A stretch of 7,774 nt of DNA from an uncultured Clostridia bacterium (GTDB lineage Bacteria; Bacillota; Clostridia; TANB77; CAG-508): positions 1 through 7,774 of the forward strand of contig CALXQF010000058.1 in NCBI GenBank assembly GCA_944390505.1, read 5' to 3'. Below, piece after piece: positions 1 to 6,361 of the stretch. The notes below the pieces were generated by a model. The model was not told the origin of the DNA. It saw only the letters and a program-made list of their open reading frames with translations, and did not search any database. Made by a program: the position numbers and the translations under genes. Numbering within the stretch: position 1 is the stretch's first letter; each line of letters begins with the position of its first letter.

Positions 1-17
1 ACTTAACATTATTATAC

Positions 18-24
18 AAGGAGG
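18..24 (+). promoter_or_regulatory. Ribosome binding site of glmM
   Basis: AAGGAGG, a full Shine-Dalgarno match, lies 5 bases before the ATG at 30 and fixes that start. The promoter must lie upstream, outside the window; the first 17 bases show nothing recognisable. Confidence 0.85.
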
Positions 25-29
25 AAAAA

Positions 30-1394
30 ATGAGAAAATATTTTGGAACAGATGGTATTAGAAGAATTGCAAATACAGAACTTTCACCAAATTTGGTATA
101 TCGTGTAGCAAAAGCTGGAGCATATGCTTTAGCAAAACATACTGACCATGTACCAACTATTTTAATAGGAAGAGATACTAGAATCTCAGGAACATTAATA
201 GAAAGTGCAATGACAGCCGGTTTTTTAAGTTATGGGGCTAATGTAAAAAGTTTAGGTGTTATTCCAACTCCAGCAGTAGCATATTTAACTAAAAAATTAA
301 AAGCAGATGCAGGAGTTGTTATTTCAGCTTCACACAATACATATGAATTTAATGGTGTGAAATATTTTAGTAACAAAGGAATGAAAATTCCAGATGACTT
401 AGAAGAAGAAATAGAAGAAATGATGGACTCCAATAAATTAAATGATTTGACAGCAGTAGGAGATAAAATTGGCATAGCGGAAGTAAGACCAGATTTGTTA
501 GATGAATATGTATATTTCTTTAGAAAAAACTTTGAAGAAGAATTTGAAAACTTTGATAGTAGTGATTTTGTAGTTGCAATTGATACAGCCAATGGTGCTA
601 CATCTGTAGTAGCAGATAAAGTTTTTACTGCATTGGGAATTAAACATTATATTATGAATAATACACCAAATGGTGTAAATATTAACGAAAATTGTGGATC
701 TACTCATTTGGATATGTTAAAGAAATATGTAATAGAAAACCATTGTAATTTAGGAATAGCTTATGATGGAGATGGAGACAGATGCTTAGCAGTTGATGAA
801 AATGGAAATGAAATTGATGGAGACAAATTACTAGCTATTATTTCTAACTACATGAAAGAAAAAGGAACATTAAAGAAAGATACTGTTGTTGCAACAGTTA
901 TGAGTAACTTGGGGTTAAAAAAATATGCAACAGCAAATGGCATACAATTTGTAGAAACAAAGGTCGGAGACAGATATGTATTAGAAGAAATGTTAAAAAA
1001 CGGATACAATTTAGGAGGGGAGCAATCAGGACATATTATCTTTTTAGATTACAACCCAACTGGAGATGGCATATTAACATCTTTAATGTTAATAAAAGTA
1101 ATGTTAGAAAAGCAGAAAAAAGCATCTGAATTATGCAGGATTATTAGTATTTATCCACAAGTATTAATTAATGCAAAAGTGGCAAGTGATAAAAAAGGAT
1201 TATATAAAGAAGATGCAGAAATACAAAATGAAATTGAAAAATTAGAAAAGGAATTCTCTGGAAATGGAAGAGTATTAATTAGACCATCTGGAACAGAACC
1301 GCTAGTACGTGTAATGATAGAAGGAGAAGACCAAAAGTATATCCATCAAAAAGCAGAAGAGTTAGCAAAATTAATTGAAGAAAAATTAAGCTAA
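30..1394 (+). CDS. glmM: Phosphoglucosamine mutase GlmM
   Basis: GlmM interconverts glucosamine-6-phosphate and glucosamine-1-phosphate in the cytosol, the step before UDP-GlcNAc formation for peptidoglycan and other cell-envelope polymers. The 454-aa product has the full alpha-D-phosphohexomutase layout and usual length (about 445-455 aa). FGTDGIR lies at residues 5-11; the usual glycine after it is Arg12. The phosphoserine loop SASHN is at 99-103 with Ser101 as the phosphorylated residue. The Mg-binding DGDGDR is at 246-251, the sugar loop GGEQSGH at 329-335, and the C-terminal phosphate-binding RPSGTEPLVRVM at 418-429. The GEQSG loop followed by IIFLDYNPTGDG is typical of GlmM rather than of phosphomannomutase/phosphoglucomutase. 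All catalytic residues are present, so the enzyme should be active. A strong ribosome binding site precedes it. No terminator follows, so it probably reads into the 112-aa gene downstream. Confidence 0.97.
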   Translation: MRKYFGTDGIRRIANTELSPNLVYRVAKAGAYALAKHTDHVPTILIGRDTRISGTLIESAMTAGFLSYGANVKSLGVIPTPAVAYLTKKLKADAGVVISASHNTYEFNGVKYFSNKGMKIPDDLEEEIEEMMDSNKLNDLTAVGDKIGIAEVRPDLLDEYVYFFRKNFEEEFENFDSSDFVVAIDTANGATSVVADKVFTALGIKHYIMNNTPNGVNINENCGSTHLDMLKKYVIENHCNLGIAYDGDGDRCLAVDENGNEIDGDKLLAIISNYMKEKGTLKKDTVVATVMSNLGLKKYATANGIQFVETKVGDRYVLEEMLKNGYNLGGEQSGHIIFLDYNPTGDGILTSLMLIKVMLEKQKKASELCRIISIYPQVLINAKVASDKKGLYKEDAEIQNEIEKLEKEFSGNGRVLIRPSGTEPLVRVMIEGEDQKYIHQKAEELAKLIEEKLS

Positions 1395-1457
1395 TATATT
1401 TACTAAAAATAATTTTATTTGTATAATAGAAAAAGAAAAACAAAGGAGGAAGTCAAA

Positions 1458-1796
1458 ATGCCAATTATTAATTTTACAAATCCACTTGCTATATTAATAG
1501 CTCTTATCTTATTTGTATTGGTATTATATTTAGGAAAGGAAACAAAAAAATCTTGGATTGTAGGAATCATGCTATTTGTTTTTATAGGTCTCTTAGTAGG
1601 TCATACAATAGAATTCGCAACGATTGCTAACAAGAGTACTGAAATTTATAAAGGTATTGTAATATCTGCAACTTTTGATTTAATATTTGTATTTTTATCT
1701 TTTATTTCTTATTTATGGATTGATGCAATTGAAGCAAAGGAAAGAAAGAAAAAGAGTATTGATGATAGCCTAAATTGGTTTTGGAATAAAGTATAA
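1458..1796 (+). CDS. Small membrane protein, three predicted helices, function unknown
   Basis: I do not recognise this family. The 112-aa product has three hydrophobic segments, at about residues 8-26, 33-52 and 66-88. A charged tail follows (EAKERKKKS at 92-100, then DDSLNWFWNKV), which by the positive-inside rule should be cytoplasmic. There is no signal peptidase site, catalytic motif or lipobox. I chose the ATG at 1458 because AAAGGAGGA at 1442-1450 sits just upstream; a longer frame beginning at a TTG at 1419 has no such site and adds a charged stretch that breaks the usual start. It begins 63 bases after glmM with no terminator between, so co-transcription with glmM is likely. That suggests but does not show an envelope role. 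The reading frame is intact and has a good start signal, so I take it as real. Confidence 0.8.
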   Translation: MPIINFTNPLAILIALILFVLVLYLGKETKKSWIVGIMLFVFIGLLVGHTIEFATIANKSTEIYKGIVISATFDLIFVFLSFISYLWIDAIEAKERKKKSIDDSLNWFWNKV

Positions 1797-1810
1797 AAAG
1801 TTAAAAAATA

Positions 1811-1849
1811 GAAAACAATTACTTTGTCAATGAAAGAGTAATTGTTTTT
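1811..1849 (+). terminator. AT-rich hairpin with T-run, terminator or attenuator before metG
   Basis: AAAACAATTACT (1812-1823) pairs perfectly over 12 bp with AGTAATTGTTTT (1837-1848), leaving a 13-base loop. The 3' arm ends in a T-run at 1845-1849. It has the form of a Rho-independent terminator, but the stem holds only two G-C pairs, so it may be leaky. It ends about 3 bases before the metG ribosome binding site, leaving no room for a metG promoter downstream. Either metG depends on read-through, or its promoter lies inside the previous gene and the hairpin sits in its leader. Confidence 0.6.
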
Positions 1850-1870
1850 CATAAGGAAGGAATGAAAAAC

Positions 1871-3442
1871 ATGGCAGAAAAATTTTATATTACAACCCCC
1901 ATTTATTATCCTAGTGGGAAATTTCACATAGGAACAGCTTATACTACAGCTTTAGCAAATACCATAAAAAAATATAAAAAAGCAAGAGGATATGAAACTT
2001 ATCTTCTTACCGGCATGGACGAGCATGGACAAAAAATAGAGCAAGTAGCTCAAAAAAATGGAAAGACTCCACAAGAACATGTAGATGAAATGGCTGAGGC
2101 TGCACAAAAGTTATGGGAGTTAATGGAAATTGAAAATGATGATTTTATTCGTACTACACAGCCAAGGCATGAAAGAGTTGTAGCAGAAATTTTTGACAGA
2201 CTAATGGAACAAGGAGATATTTATAAATCAGAATATGAGGGCTGGTATTGTATGCCTTGTGAAACCTATTTTACAGAAACGCAACTAGTGGATGGAAAAT
2301 GCCCAGATTGTGGTCGTGAAGTCAAAAAAATGAAAGAAGAAGCATACTTTTTCAATATGAAAAAATATGCAGGTAGGCTTATTCAATTTTATAATGACAA
2401 CCCTAACTTCATTTTACCAGAATCTAGAAAAAACGAATTATTTAATAATTTCTTAAAACCAGGATTAGAAGATTTATGTGTGAGTCGTACTAGTTTTGAT
2501 TGGGGAGTTAAAGTAAAAAAGGATCCAAAACACGTGGTGTATGTTTGGCTAGATGCCTTAACAAACTATATTACTGCATTAGGATATTTATCAGATGATG
2601 ATAGTTTAATGAAAAAATATTGGCCAGCAGATTTACATATTGTTGGCAAAGACATTATTCGTTTTCATGGTATTTATTGGCCAATTTTCTTAATGGCACT
2701 TGATTTACCGCTTCCAAAGCAAATTTATGCACATGGATTTATTATGATGAAAGATGGTAAAATGTCAAAATCAAAAGGAAATGTGATTTATCCAGAACCA
2801 TTAATTGAGCGTTATGGTTTAGATGCTTTTCAATATTTTCTTTTAAGAGAAATGTCATTTGGGCAAGATGGAACTTTTACACCAGAAGGCTTTGTAGATA
2901 GATTCAATTTTGATTTATGTAACGACTTAGGAAACCTTTTAAATAGAACCATTGGAATGATTAACAAATACTTTGCAGGCGAAATAAAACAGTATCCAGA
3001 AAAATGTTCTGATATAGATAAAGAGTTAGAACAATTTGCAAATGGCGTTATTACGCAAGTAGAAGAATATTTCGATACTTACCATATTAGTAATGCTGTT
3101 GCAGAAACATGGAATTTAGTAGCAAGAACCAATAAATATATTGATGAAACAACTCCATGGATATTAGCAAAAGAAGACAGAAAAGAAGAACTCCAATCTG
3201 TAATGTATCATTTAGTAGAAAATCTAAGAAAAATTGCTATTTTAATCAAACCATACATGACACATACTTCAGAAAAAATATTTGCACAATTATCTATTCC
3301 AGAAGAATTGCAAACATGGGATAGTTTAAAAGAATATGATAAAATTAAGAATATCACAGTAACACAAACTCCAGAAGTATTATTTGCAAGATTAGATCCA
3401 GAAGTAGAACAAGAAGCAATTAAGGAAATGATGAAAGTATAA
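1871..3442 (+). CDS. metG: Methionyl-tRNA synthetase, short form lacking the C-terminal tRNA-binding domain
   Basis: This class I aminoacyl-tRNA synthetase charges tRNA(Met), both initiator and elongator, in the cytosol. In the 523-aa product the Rossmann catalytic core carries the HIGH-equivalent HIGT at residues 19-22 (canonical HIGH, so the last His is Thr) and KMSKS at 297-301. The connective-peptide insertion has a zinc knuckle with Cys127, Cys130, Cys144 and Cys147. The DALTNYITALGY region (228-239), VGKDIIRFHGIYWP (258-271) and the helical anticodon-binding part (WNLVARTNKYIDETTPW, 414-430) are clear. It ends right after LFARLDPEVE. In many Bacillota MetRS proteins (about 640-660 aa) that point is followed by a linker and an EMAP/Trbp111-like dimerisation and tRNA-binding domain, absent here. 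Start choice: ATG at 1871 lies 9-10 bases from AAGGAAGG (1853-1860); the in-frame ATG at 1862 is almost on top of that site but would add only MKN. Confidence 0.96.
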   Translation: MAEKFYITTPIYYPSGKFHIGTAYTTALANTIKKYKKARGYETYLLTGMDEHGQKIEQVAQKNGKTPQEHVDEMAEAAQKLWELMEIENDDFIRTTQPRHERVVAEIFDRLMEQGDIYKSEYEGWYCMPCETYFTETQLVDGKCPDCGREVKKMKEEAYFFNMKKYAGRLIQFYNDNPNFILPESRKNELFNNFLKPGLEDLCVSRTSFDWGVKVKKDPKHVVYVWLDALTNYITALGYLSDDDSLMKKYWPADLHIVGKDIIRFHGIYWPIFLMALDLPLPKQIYAHGFIMMKDGKMSKSKGNVIYPEPLIERYGLDAFQYFLLREMSFGQDGTFTPEGFVDRFNFDLCNDLGNLLNRTIGMINKYFAGEIKQYPEKCSDIDKELEQFANGVITQVEEYFDTYHISNAVAETWNLVARTNKYIDETTPWILAKEDRKEELQSVMYHLVENLRKIAILIKPYMTHTSEKIFAQLSIPEELQTWDSLKEYDKIKNITVTQTPEVLFARLDPEVEQEAIKEMMKV

Positions 3443-3494
3443 ATGTAAAAAAAGCAGAATAATCGTAAAAAATCATTGATAAAAAAGAAATATT

Positions 3495-3500
3495 AGGAGG
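3495..3500 (+). promoter_or_regulatory. Ribosome binding site of the P-loop kinase-like gene
   Basis: AGGAGG, 8 bases before the ATG at 3509. The 66-base gap after metG holds no hairpin and no recognisable promoter, so the gene is probably translated from the metG transcript. Confidence 0.8.
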
Positions 3501-3508
3501 CACAACAA

Positions 3509-3997
3509 ATGAAACAGGTAATTATTATTAACGGCAGTGGAGGAGTTGGAAAAGATACTTTTGTAGAATTTTGTAGCAAATATGTTAAAGTGATAAATGT
3601 TTCGTCAGTTGACAAAGTGAAAGAAGCAGCAAATGTACTAACTGGTTGGAATGGAGAAAAAGATGAAAAATCAAGGAAATTGTTATCAGATTTAAAACAA
3701 CTTGGAATTGAATATAATGATGCACCATTTCAATATCTTTCCAAAAAAGTACAAGAATTTCAAGTTTCAGATGCAGAAATAATGTTTATTCATATTAGAG
3801 AACATACTGAAATAGAAAAATGTAAGCAAGCTTTTCATGCAAAAACATTACTAATAACTAATAAGAATGTGGCAGTGATTTTAAGTAATCATTCTGATAG
3901 TGATATTAATAACTATAATTATGATTATACTATCCAAAATGATGGTACATTAGAAGAATTAGAACAAAAAGCAGAAGAATTTGTAAAAAGCTTCTAA
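3509..3997 (+). CDS. Small P-loop NTPase, nucleotide-kinase-like
   Basis: The 162-aa product opens with a beta-strand (QVIIING) and a Walker A loop GSGGVGKDT at residues 9-17. Lys15 is the phosphate-binding lysine, and Asp16-Thr17 is in the arrangement seen in small-molecule kinases such as deoxynucleoside monophosphate kinases. A charged helical stretch follows (DKVKEAANVLTGWNGEKDEKSRKLLSDL, about 35-62). A hydrophobic strand and basic residue, MFIHIRE, lie at 92-98, where related kinases place Walker B and a lid arginine. A third strand (KTLLITN, 112-118) and an NYDYTIQNDGTLEEL segment (137-151) then resemble the end of dNMP/adenylate-kinase-like folds, where YD-x-I-x-NDGT-L is common. I infer a cytosolic kinase of a nucleotide or other small molecule; the substrate cannot be told. 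It is probably co-transcribed with metG, from which it is separated by 66 bases, and is followed by a strong terminator. The conserved context gives no clear pathway. Confidence 0.75.
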   Translation: MKQVIIINGSGGVGKDTFVEFCSKYVKVINVSSVDKVKEAANVLTGWNGEKDEKSRKLLSDLKQLGIEYNDAPFQYLSKKVQEFQVSDAEIMFIHIREHTEIEKCKQAFHAKTLLITNKNVAVILSNHSDSDINNYNYDYTIQNDGTLEELEQKAEEFVKSF

Positions 3998-4004
3998 AAA
4001 ATAT

Positions 4005-4044
4005 AAAAAATCCATATACTTAAATAAGAGTATATGGATTTTTT
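4005..4044 (+). terminator. Strong Rho-independent terminator
   Basis: A perfect 16-bp stem pairs AAAAAATCCATATACT (4005-4020) with its complement at 4029-4044, around an 8-base loop. The 3' arm ends in six T. The matching A-run on the 5' side would also make it work for any - strand transcription. It ends the metG/P-loop unit. Confidence 0.88.
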
Positions 4045-4100
4045 ATATATTTTTAAATAAAAGATGTTTTATATGAATTGAATATAGGAAGGATGGTTTG

Positions 4101-4640
4101 ATGACAAAAAATAAAATTTTGAAATGGCAAATCATTGCTGTACTTTTTAGCCTCGTTTTAGGAACATTATTACATTTTACTTATGAATGGTCAGGAGAAA
4201 ACAATTTTGTTGCTAGTTTTAGTGCTGCGAATGAAAGCGTGTGGGAACACTTAAAATTGGTATTTTTCCCAATCTTACTATTTGCAATAATAGAATATCT
4301 TTTCTTAAAAAGTGATACTAAGCATTATTTTGTAGCAAAACTAGCAGCAATATTAACTGCAATGAGTTTTATTACTATCTTTTTCTATACCTATACTGGA
4401 ATCCTAGGAAAAAGCTATTTTGTTTTAGATATAGCATCTTTTATCATTTCTATTTTACTAGCAGAATGGGTGGCTTATCAAATAATGCTAAAACCTGGTC
4501 AAAGTGATAAAATGATCAATGTTGTATCGATTAGCTTGATTATTATTTTAGCATTATGGTTTGTGCTATTTACATACTACCCTCCTAAAATACCACTATT
4601 TCAAGACCCTATTACCAAACAATATGGGATATCTTTGTAA
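4101..4640 (+). CDS. DUF6512-like integral membrane protein
   Basis: The 179-aa product is a polytopic membrane protein of unknown function that I place in the DUF6512 family on its motifs. These are HFTYEWSG at residues 25-32, NESVWEHLKLVFFP at 44-57 and the C-terminal FTYYPPKIPLFQDP at 157-170. Predicted membrane segments lie at about 9-27, 50-69, 80-97, 106-128 and 140-158. The two conserved motif blocks fall at the ends of helices 1-2 and after helix 5, probably on the same face of the membrane, and could form a shared site. The conserved His25, Glu45, Trp48, Glu49 and His50 are candidates for ligand or metal contact; this is inference. ATG at 4101 is chosen because AGGAAGGA (4086-4093) lies 7 bases upstream; a TTG directly before it is not needed. 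It stands alone between two terminators. No good promoter was found in 4045-4085, which is too AT-rich to decide by eye. Confidence 0.82.
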   Translation: MTKNKILKWQIIAVLFSLVLGTLLHFTYEWSGENNFVASFSAANESVWEHLKLVFFPILLFAIIEYLFLKSDTKHYFVAKLAAILTAMSFITIFFYTYTGILGKSYFVLDIASFIISILLAEWVAYQIMLKPGQSDKMINVVSISLIIILALWFVLFTYYPPKIPLFQDPITKQYGISL

Positions 4641-4670
4641 ATTTACACCTATATAAAAATTAAAATTAGC

Positions 4671-4704
4671 AAGACAGATAATCATTTGAAATTATCTGTC
4701 TTTT
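4671..4704 (+). terminator. Rho-independent terminator after the DUF6512-like gene
   Basis: AAGACAGATAAT (4671-4682) pairs perfectly with ATTATCTGTCTT (4691-4702) around an 8-base loop, and TTTT follows at 4701-4704. It lies 30 bases after the stop codon. The loop and 3' arm also hold promoter elements for the next gene. Confidence 0.85.
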
Positions 4705-4714
4705 CATATATAAT
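4686..4714 (+). promoter_or_regulatory. SigA-type promoter nested in the terminator, for the 139-aa gene
   Basis: TTGAAA (4686-4691, 5 of 6 to TTGACA), a 17-base spacer and TATAAT (4709-4714, 6 of 6). This is the best promoter in the window. Transcription should begin around 4721, giving a leader of about 26 bases before the ATG at 4747. The -35 box straddles the loop and start of the 3' arm of the terminator hairpin, and the rest of the arm plus T-run is the spacer. Confidence 0.8.
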
Positions 4715-4746
4715 AGTGGCGAGATAATTATTTGTAGTGAGGTAAT

Positions 4747-5166
4747 ATGGAAAACATTTTAGTATTTAGTTATATTACAATAATGTATTTATTCGCAATC
4801 ATAATGGGAAGTAAATATGCAATGAGTGCTAAAATAAGAGAACGTTACAAGATTATTATTTTAGCAGTACTACATTCTGTGATTTATTGTTTGGTATATC
4901 AGGCTTATGATTTTATACAATGGACCATTAGATTTCATAAAGTTACAAATTATCCATATAGATATCCTTTTGCTTTTTTAGTGATTATTTATTGTATTAT
5001 ATCCTTTATCATATTAGGAATATTATTATATATGAGATATAAAAAAGCTGAATATCCTATCAGTACAACAATGATACTTTGGTTTATCATACATATATTG
5101 GCAATTTTACTTGCAATCAAGATTTTTGTTCCTCTTATTCCTTTTAGACCCTTTTTTATAGATTGA
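4747..5166 (+). CDS. Orphan membrane protein, about four predicted helices, function unknown
   Basis: I do not recognise this family. The 139-aa product has hydrophobic segments at about residues 4-21, 35-52, 74-96 and 107-127. A basic loop (AKIRERYK, 28-35) follows helix 1 and another (RYKKAEYP, 97-104) follows helix 3. The segment between helices 2 and 3 is aromatic and basic (YDFIQWTIRFHKVTNYPYRYP, spread over 54-74), and the tail ends in a proline-rich PLIPFRPFFID. No catalytic or transport motif is visible. The start at 4747 follows GTGAGG (4737-4742) at a short 4-base spacing, a weaker site than the neighbours have. The gene has its own promoter and no partner, so the context gives no hint of function. 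The intact frame, promoter and four-helix pattern support a real protein. Confidence 0.72.
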   Translation: MENILVFSYITIMYLFAIIMGSKYAMSAKIRERYKIIILAVLHSVIYCLVYQAYDFIQWTIRFHKVTNYPYRYPFAFLVIIYCIISFIILGILLYMRYKKAEYPISTTMILWFIIHILAILLAIKIFVPLIPFRPFFID

Positions 5167-5185
5167 TTTTAGGAAAAAATATATT

Positions 5186-5209
5186 GGATAAAAATTCATG
5201 AATTTATCC
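5186..5209. repeat. Imperfect inverted repeat between the orphan membrane gene and ldh
   Basis: GGAT (5186-5189) pairs with ATCC (5206-5209), and inside it AAATTCATGAATTT (5192-5205) is a perfect 14-bp palindrome, offset by two unpaired A. No T-run follows, so it is a poor terminator. It could be a weak end for the upstream transcript or a protein-binding site ahead of the ldh promoter. AT-rich DNA makes chance palindromes common. Confidence 0.4.
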
Positions 5210-5240
5210 TTACTAGAATAGGAAAAAATTTCACAAAAAT

Positions 5241-5269
5241 GTGTAAAATATACAAAAATGTAATATAAT
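5241..5269 (+). promoter_or_regulatory. Probable ldh promoter
   Basis: TATAAT at 5264-5269 is a perfect -10 box. At 17-base spacing the -35 position holds GTGTAA (5241-5246), only 3 of 6 to consensus, so an activator or relief from a repressor may matter. The AAAAATGT element occurs at 5235-5242 and again at 5254-5261. The leader to the ATG at 5341 is about 65 bases. Confidence 0.6.
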
Positions 5270-5340
5270 AGATATGTTAATAAGATAGACAAAATGATGA
5301 AATAAGATATTAATTTAATTAAAAAATAGGAGGAATGAAT

Positions 5341-6276
5341 ATGGTAGAAAAAAGAAAAGTAGTATTAGTAGGAACAGGTTTTGTAGGAATGAGCATGGCA
5401 TATGCTTTATTAAACCAAGGTGGAGTAAATGAATTAGTTTTGATAGATGTAGCCAAAGAAAAGGCAATAGGAGAGGCCATGGACTTATCTGATGGTGTCC
5501 CATGTAGCCCTGCTAGAATGGTAATTAGAGCGGGAGACTATGAAGAGTGTAAAGATGCTAATATTGTAGTCATTACTGCTGGGATAGCACAAAATCCTGG
5601 ACAAACTAGATTAGACTTATTACAAACCAATGCAAAAATTATAAAAGAGATTACACAAAATGTAGTATCTTCTGGATTTAATGGGATATTTGTAATTGCA
5701 AGTAATCCGGTGGATATTTTAACATATATTGTGCAAAAAACATCTAATTTTCCAACAAGTAAAGTAATTGGTTCTGGTACTGTATTAGACACTGCAAGAT
5801 TAAGATTTTTATTAGGAGAACACTTAAAAGTTTCTAGCAAAAATATTCATGCTTATATTATGGGAGAGCATGGAGATTCTTCTTTTGTGCCATGGTCTAA
5901 AAGCTATGTTGGTTGCAAACCTTTAATGGATATCATGAAACAAAGAGGAGAAGAAGATATGCTAGAAAGAGTTCATCAGCAAGTAAGAGATGAAGCTTAT
6001 GAAATTATAGAGCGTAAAAAAGCAACTTACTATGGAATTGGGCTTGGTCTTACAAAAATAATTAAAGCAATTTTAAATGATGAACATGAAATTTTAACTA
6101 TTTCTACATTTTTAAATGGTGAATATGGAAAAAATGATATCTATATTGGAGTTCCTGCTATTGTCAATAGCCAAGGAGTACAAGAGATTTTACAAATTGA
6201 TTTAACACAGGAAGAACAAGCAAAGTTTGACCATAGTTATGAAGTATTAAATGAGTTGAAAAATAAAGTGATATAG
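5341..6276 (+). CDS. ldh: L-lactate dehydrogenase, FBP-dependent type
   Basis: This enzyme reduces pyruvate to L-lactate with NADH in the cytosol, regenerating NAD+ during fermentation. The 311-aa product matches the family length. The Rossmann GTGFVG is at residues 11-16, with Asp36 ending the second strand and selecting NAD over NADP. Gln84 in AQNPGQTR (83-90) occupies the specificity position that is Gln in lactate and Arg in malate dehydrogenases, so LDH is preferred. Arg90 is the mobile-loop arginine; Asp150, Arg153 and His177 (in GEHGDSS, 175-181) are the catalytic relay and substrate arginine. Arg155 and His170 align with Arg173 and His188, which bind fructose-1,6-bisphosphate in Bacillus LDH, so allosteric activation by FBP is expected. 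ATG 5341 lies 6 bases after AGGAGGA (5328-5334); the ATG at 5335 touches that site and is unlikely. It is a single-gene unit with its own promoter. Confidence 0.96.
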   Translation: MVEKRKVVLVGTGFVGMSMAYALLNQGGVNELVLIDVAKEKAIGEAMDLSDGVPCSPARMVIRAGDYEECKDANIVVITAGIAQNPGQTRLDLLQTNAKIIKEITQNVVSSGFNGIFVIASNPVDILTYIVQKTSNFPTSKVIGSGTVLDTARLRFLLGEHLKVSSKNIHAYIMGEHGDSSFVPWSKSYVGCKPLMDIMKQRGEEDMLERVHQQVRDEAYEIIERKKATYYGIGLGLTKIIKAILNDEHEILTISTFLNGEYGKNDIYIGVPAIVNSQGVQEILQIDLTQEEQAKFDHSYEVLNELKNKVI

Positions 6277-6291
6277 TATCATCTGATTGTA

Positions 6292-6325
6292 AAAAATGTG
6301 TAAAAATGTTTTATATTAATACAAT
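6292..6325 (+). promoter_or_regulatory. Possible promoter region of the histidine phosphatase gene
   Basis: The 14-base string AAAAATGTGTAAAA (6292-6305) is identical to one in the ldh promoter region (5235-5248). A -10-like TACAAT (6320-6325) follows GTGTAA (6298-6303) at 16 bases. An alternative is TTGTAA (6287-6292) with TATATT (6312-6317) at 19 bases. Neither is strong, and no terminator separates this from ldh, so read-through from ldh is also possible. Confidence 0.4.
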
Positions 6326-6361
6326 ATAAATTATAAAAATGAGAAGGGGAGTTGCAAAAAG

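Noticed and set aside
230..592. 120-codon open frame on the - strand within glmM
   Set aside because: It is the antisense shadow of a fully conserved glmM; Ser/Leu-rich and without motifs.
1419..1457. Longer TTG-initiated start for the 112-aa membrane protein
   Set aside because: No ribosome binding site precedes the TTG, while AAAGGAGGA lies just before the ATG at 1458; the extra residues would actually be encoded by that binding site.
1797..1870. T-box riboswitch controlling metG
   Set aside because: The space is only about 70 bases and holds just one short hairpin, with no T-box consensus or specifier stem.
5229..5246. Rex (NADH-sensing repressor) operator before ldh
   Set aside because: TTTCACA and TGTGTAA form an approximate inverted repeat, but the arms face the opposite way to the known TTGTGA...TCACAA type and the match is imperfect, so I do not call it.
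5335..5340. ATG at 5335 as the ldh start
   Set aside because: It directly abuts the AGGAGGA site, leaving no spacing; ATG at 5341 has 6 bases of spacing.
5538..5840. 100-codon open frame on the - strand within ldh
   Set aside because: Antisense shadow of a well-conserved ldh, with no family resemblance.
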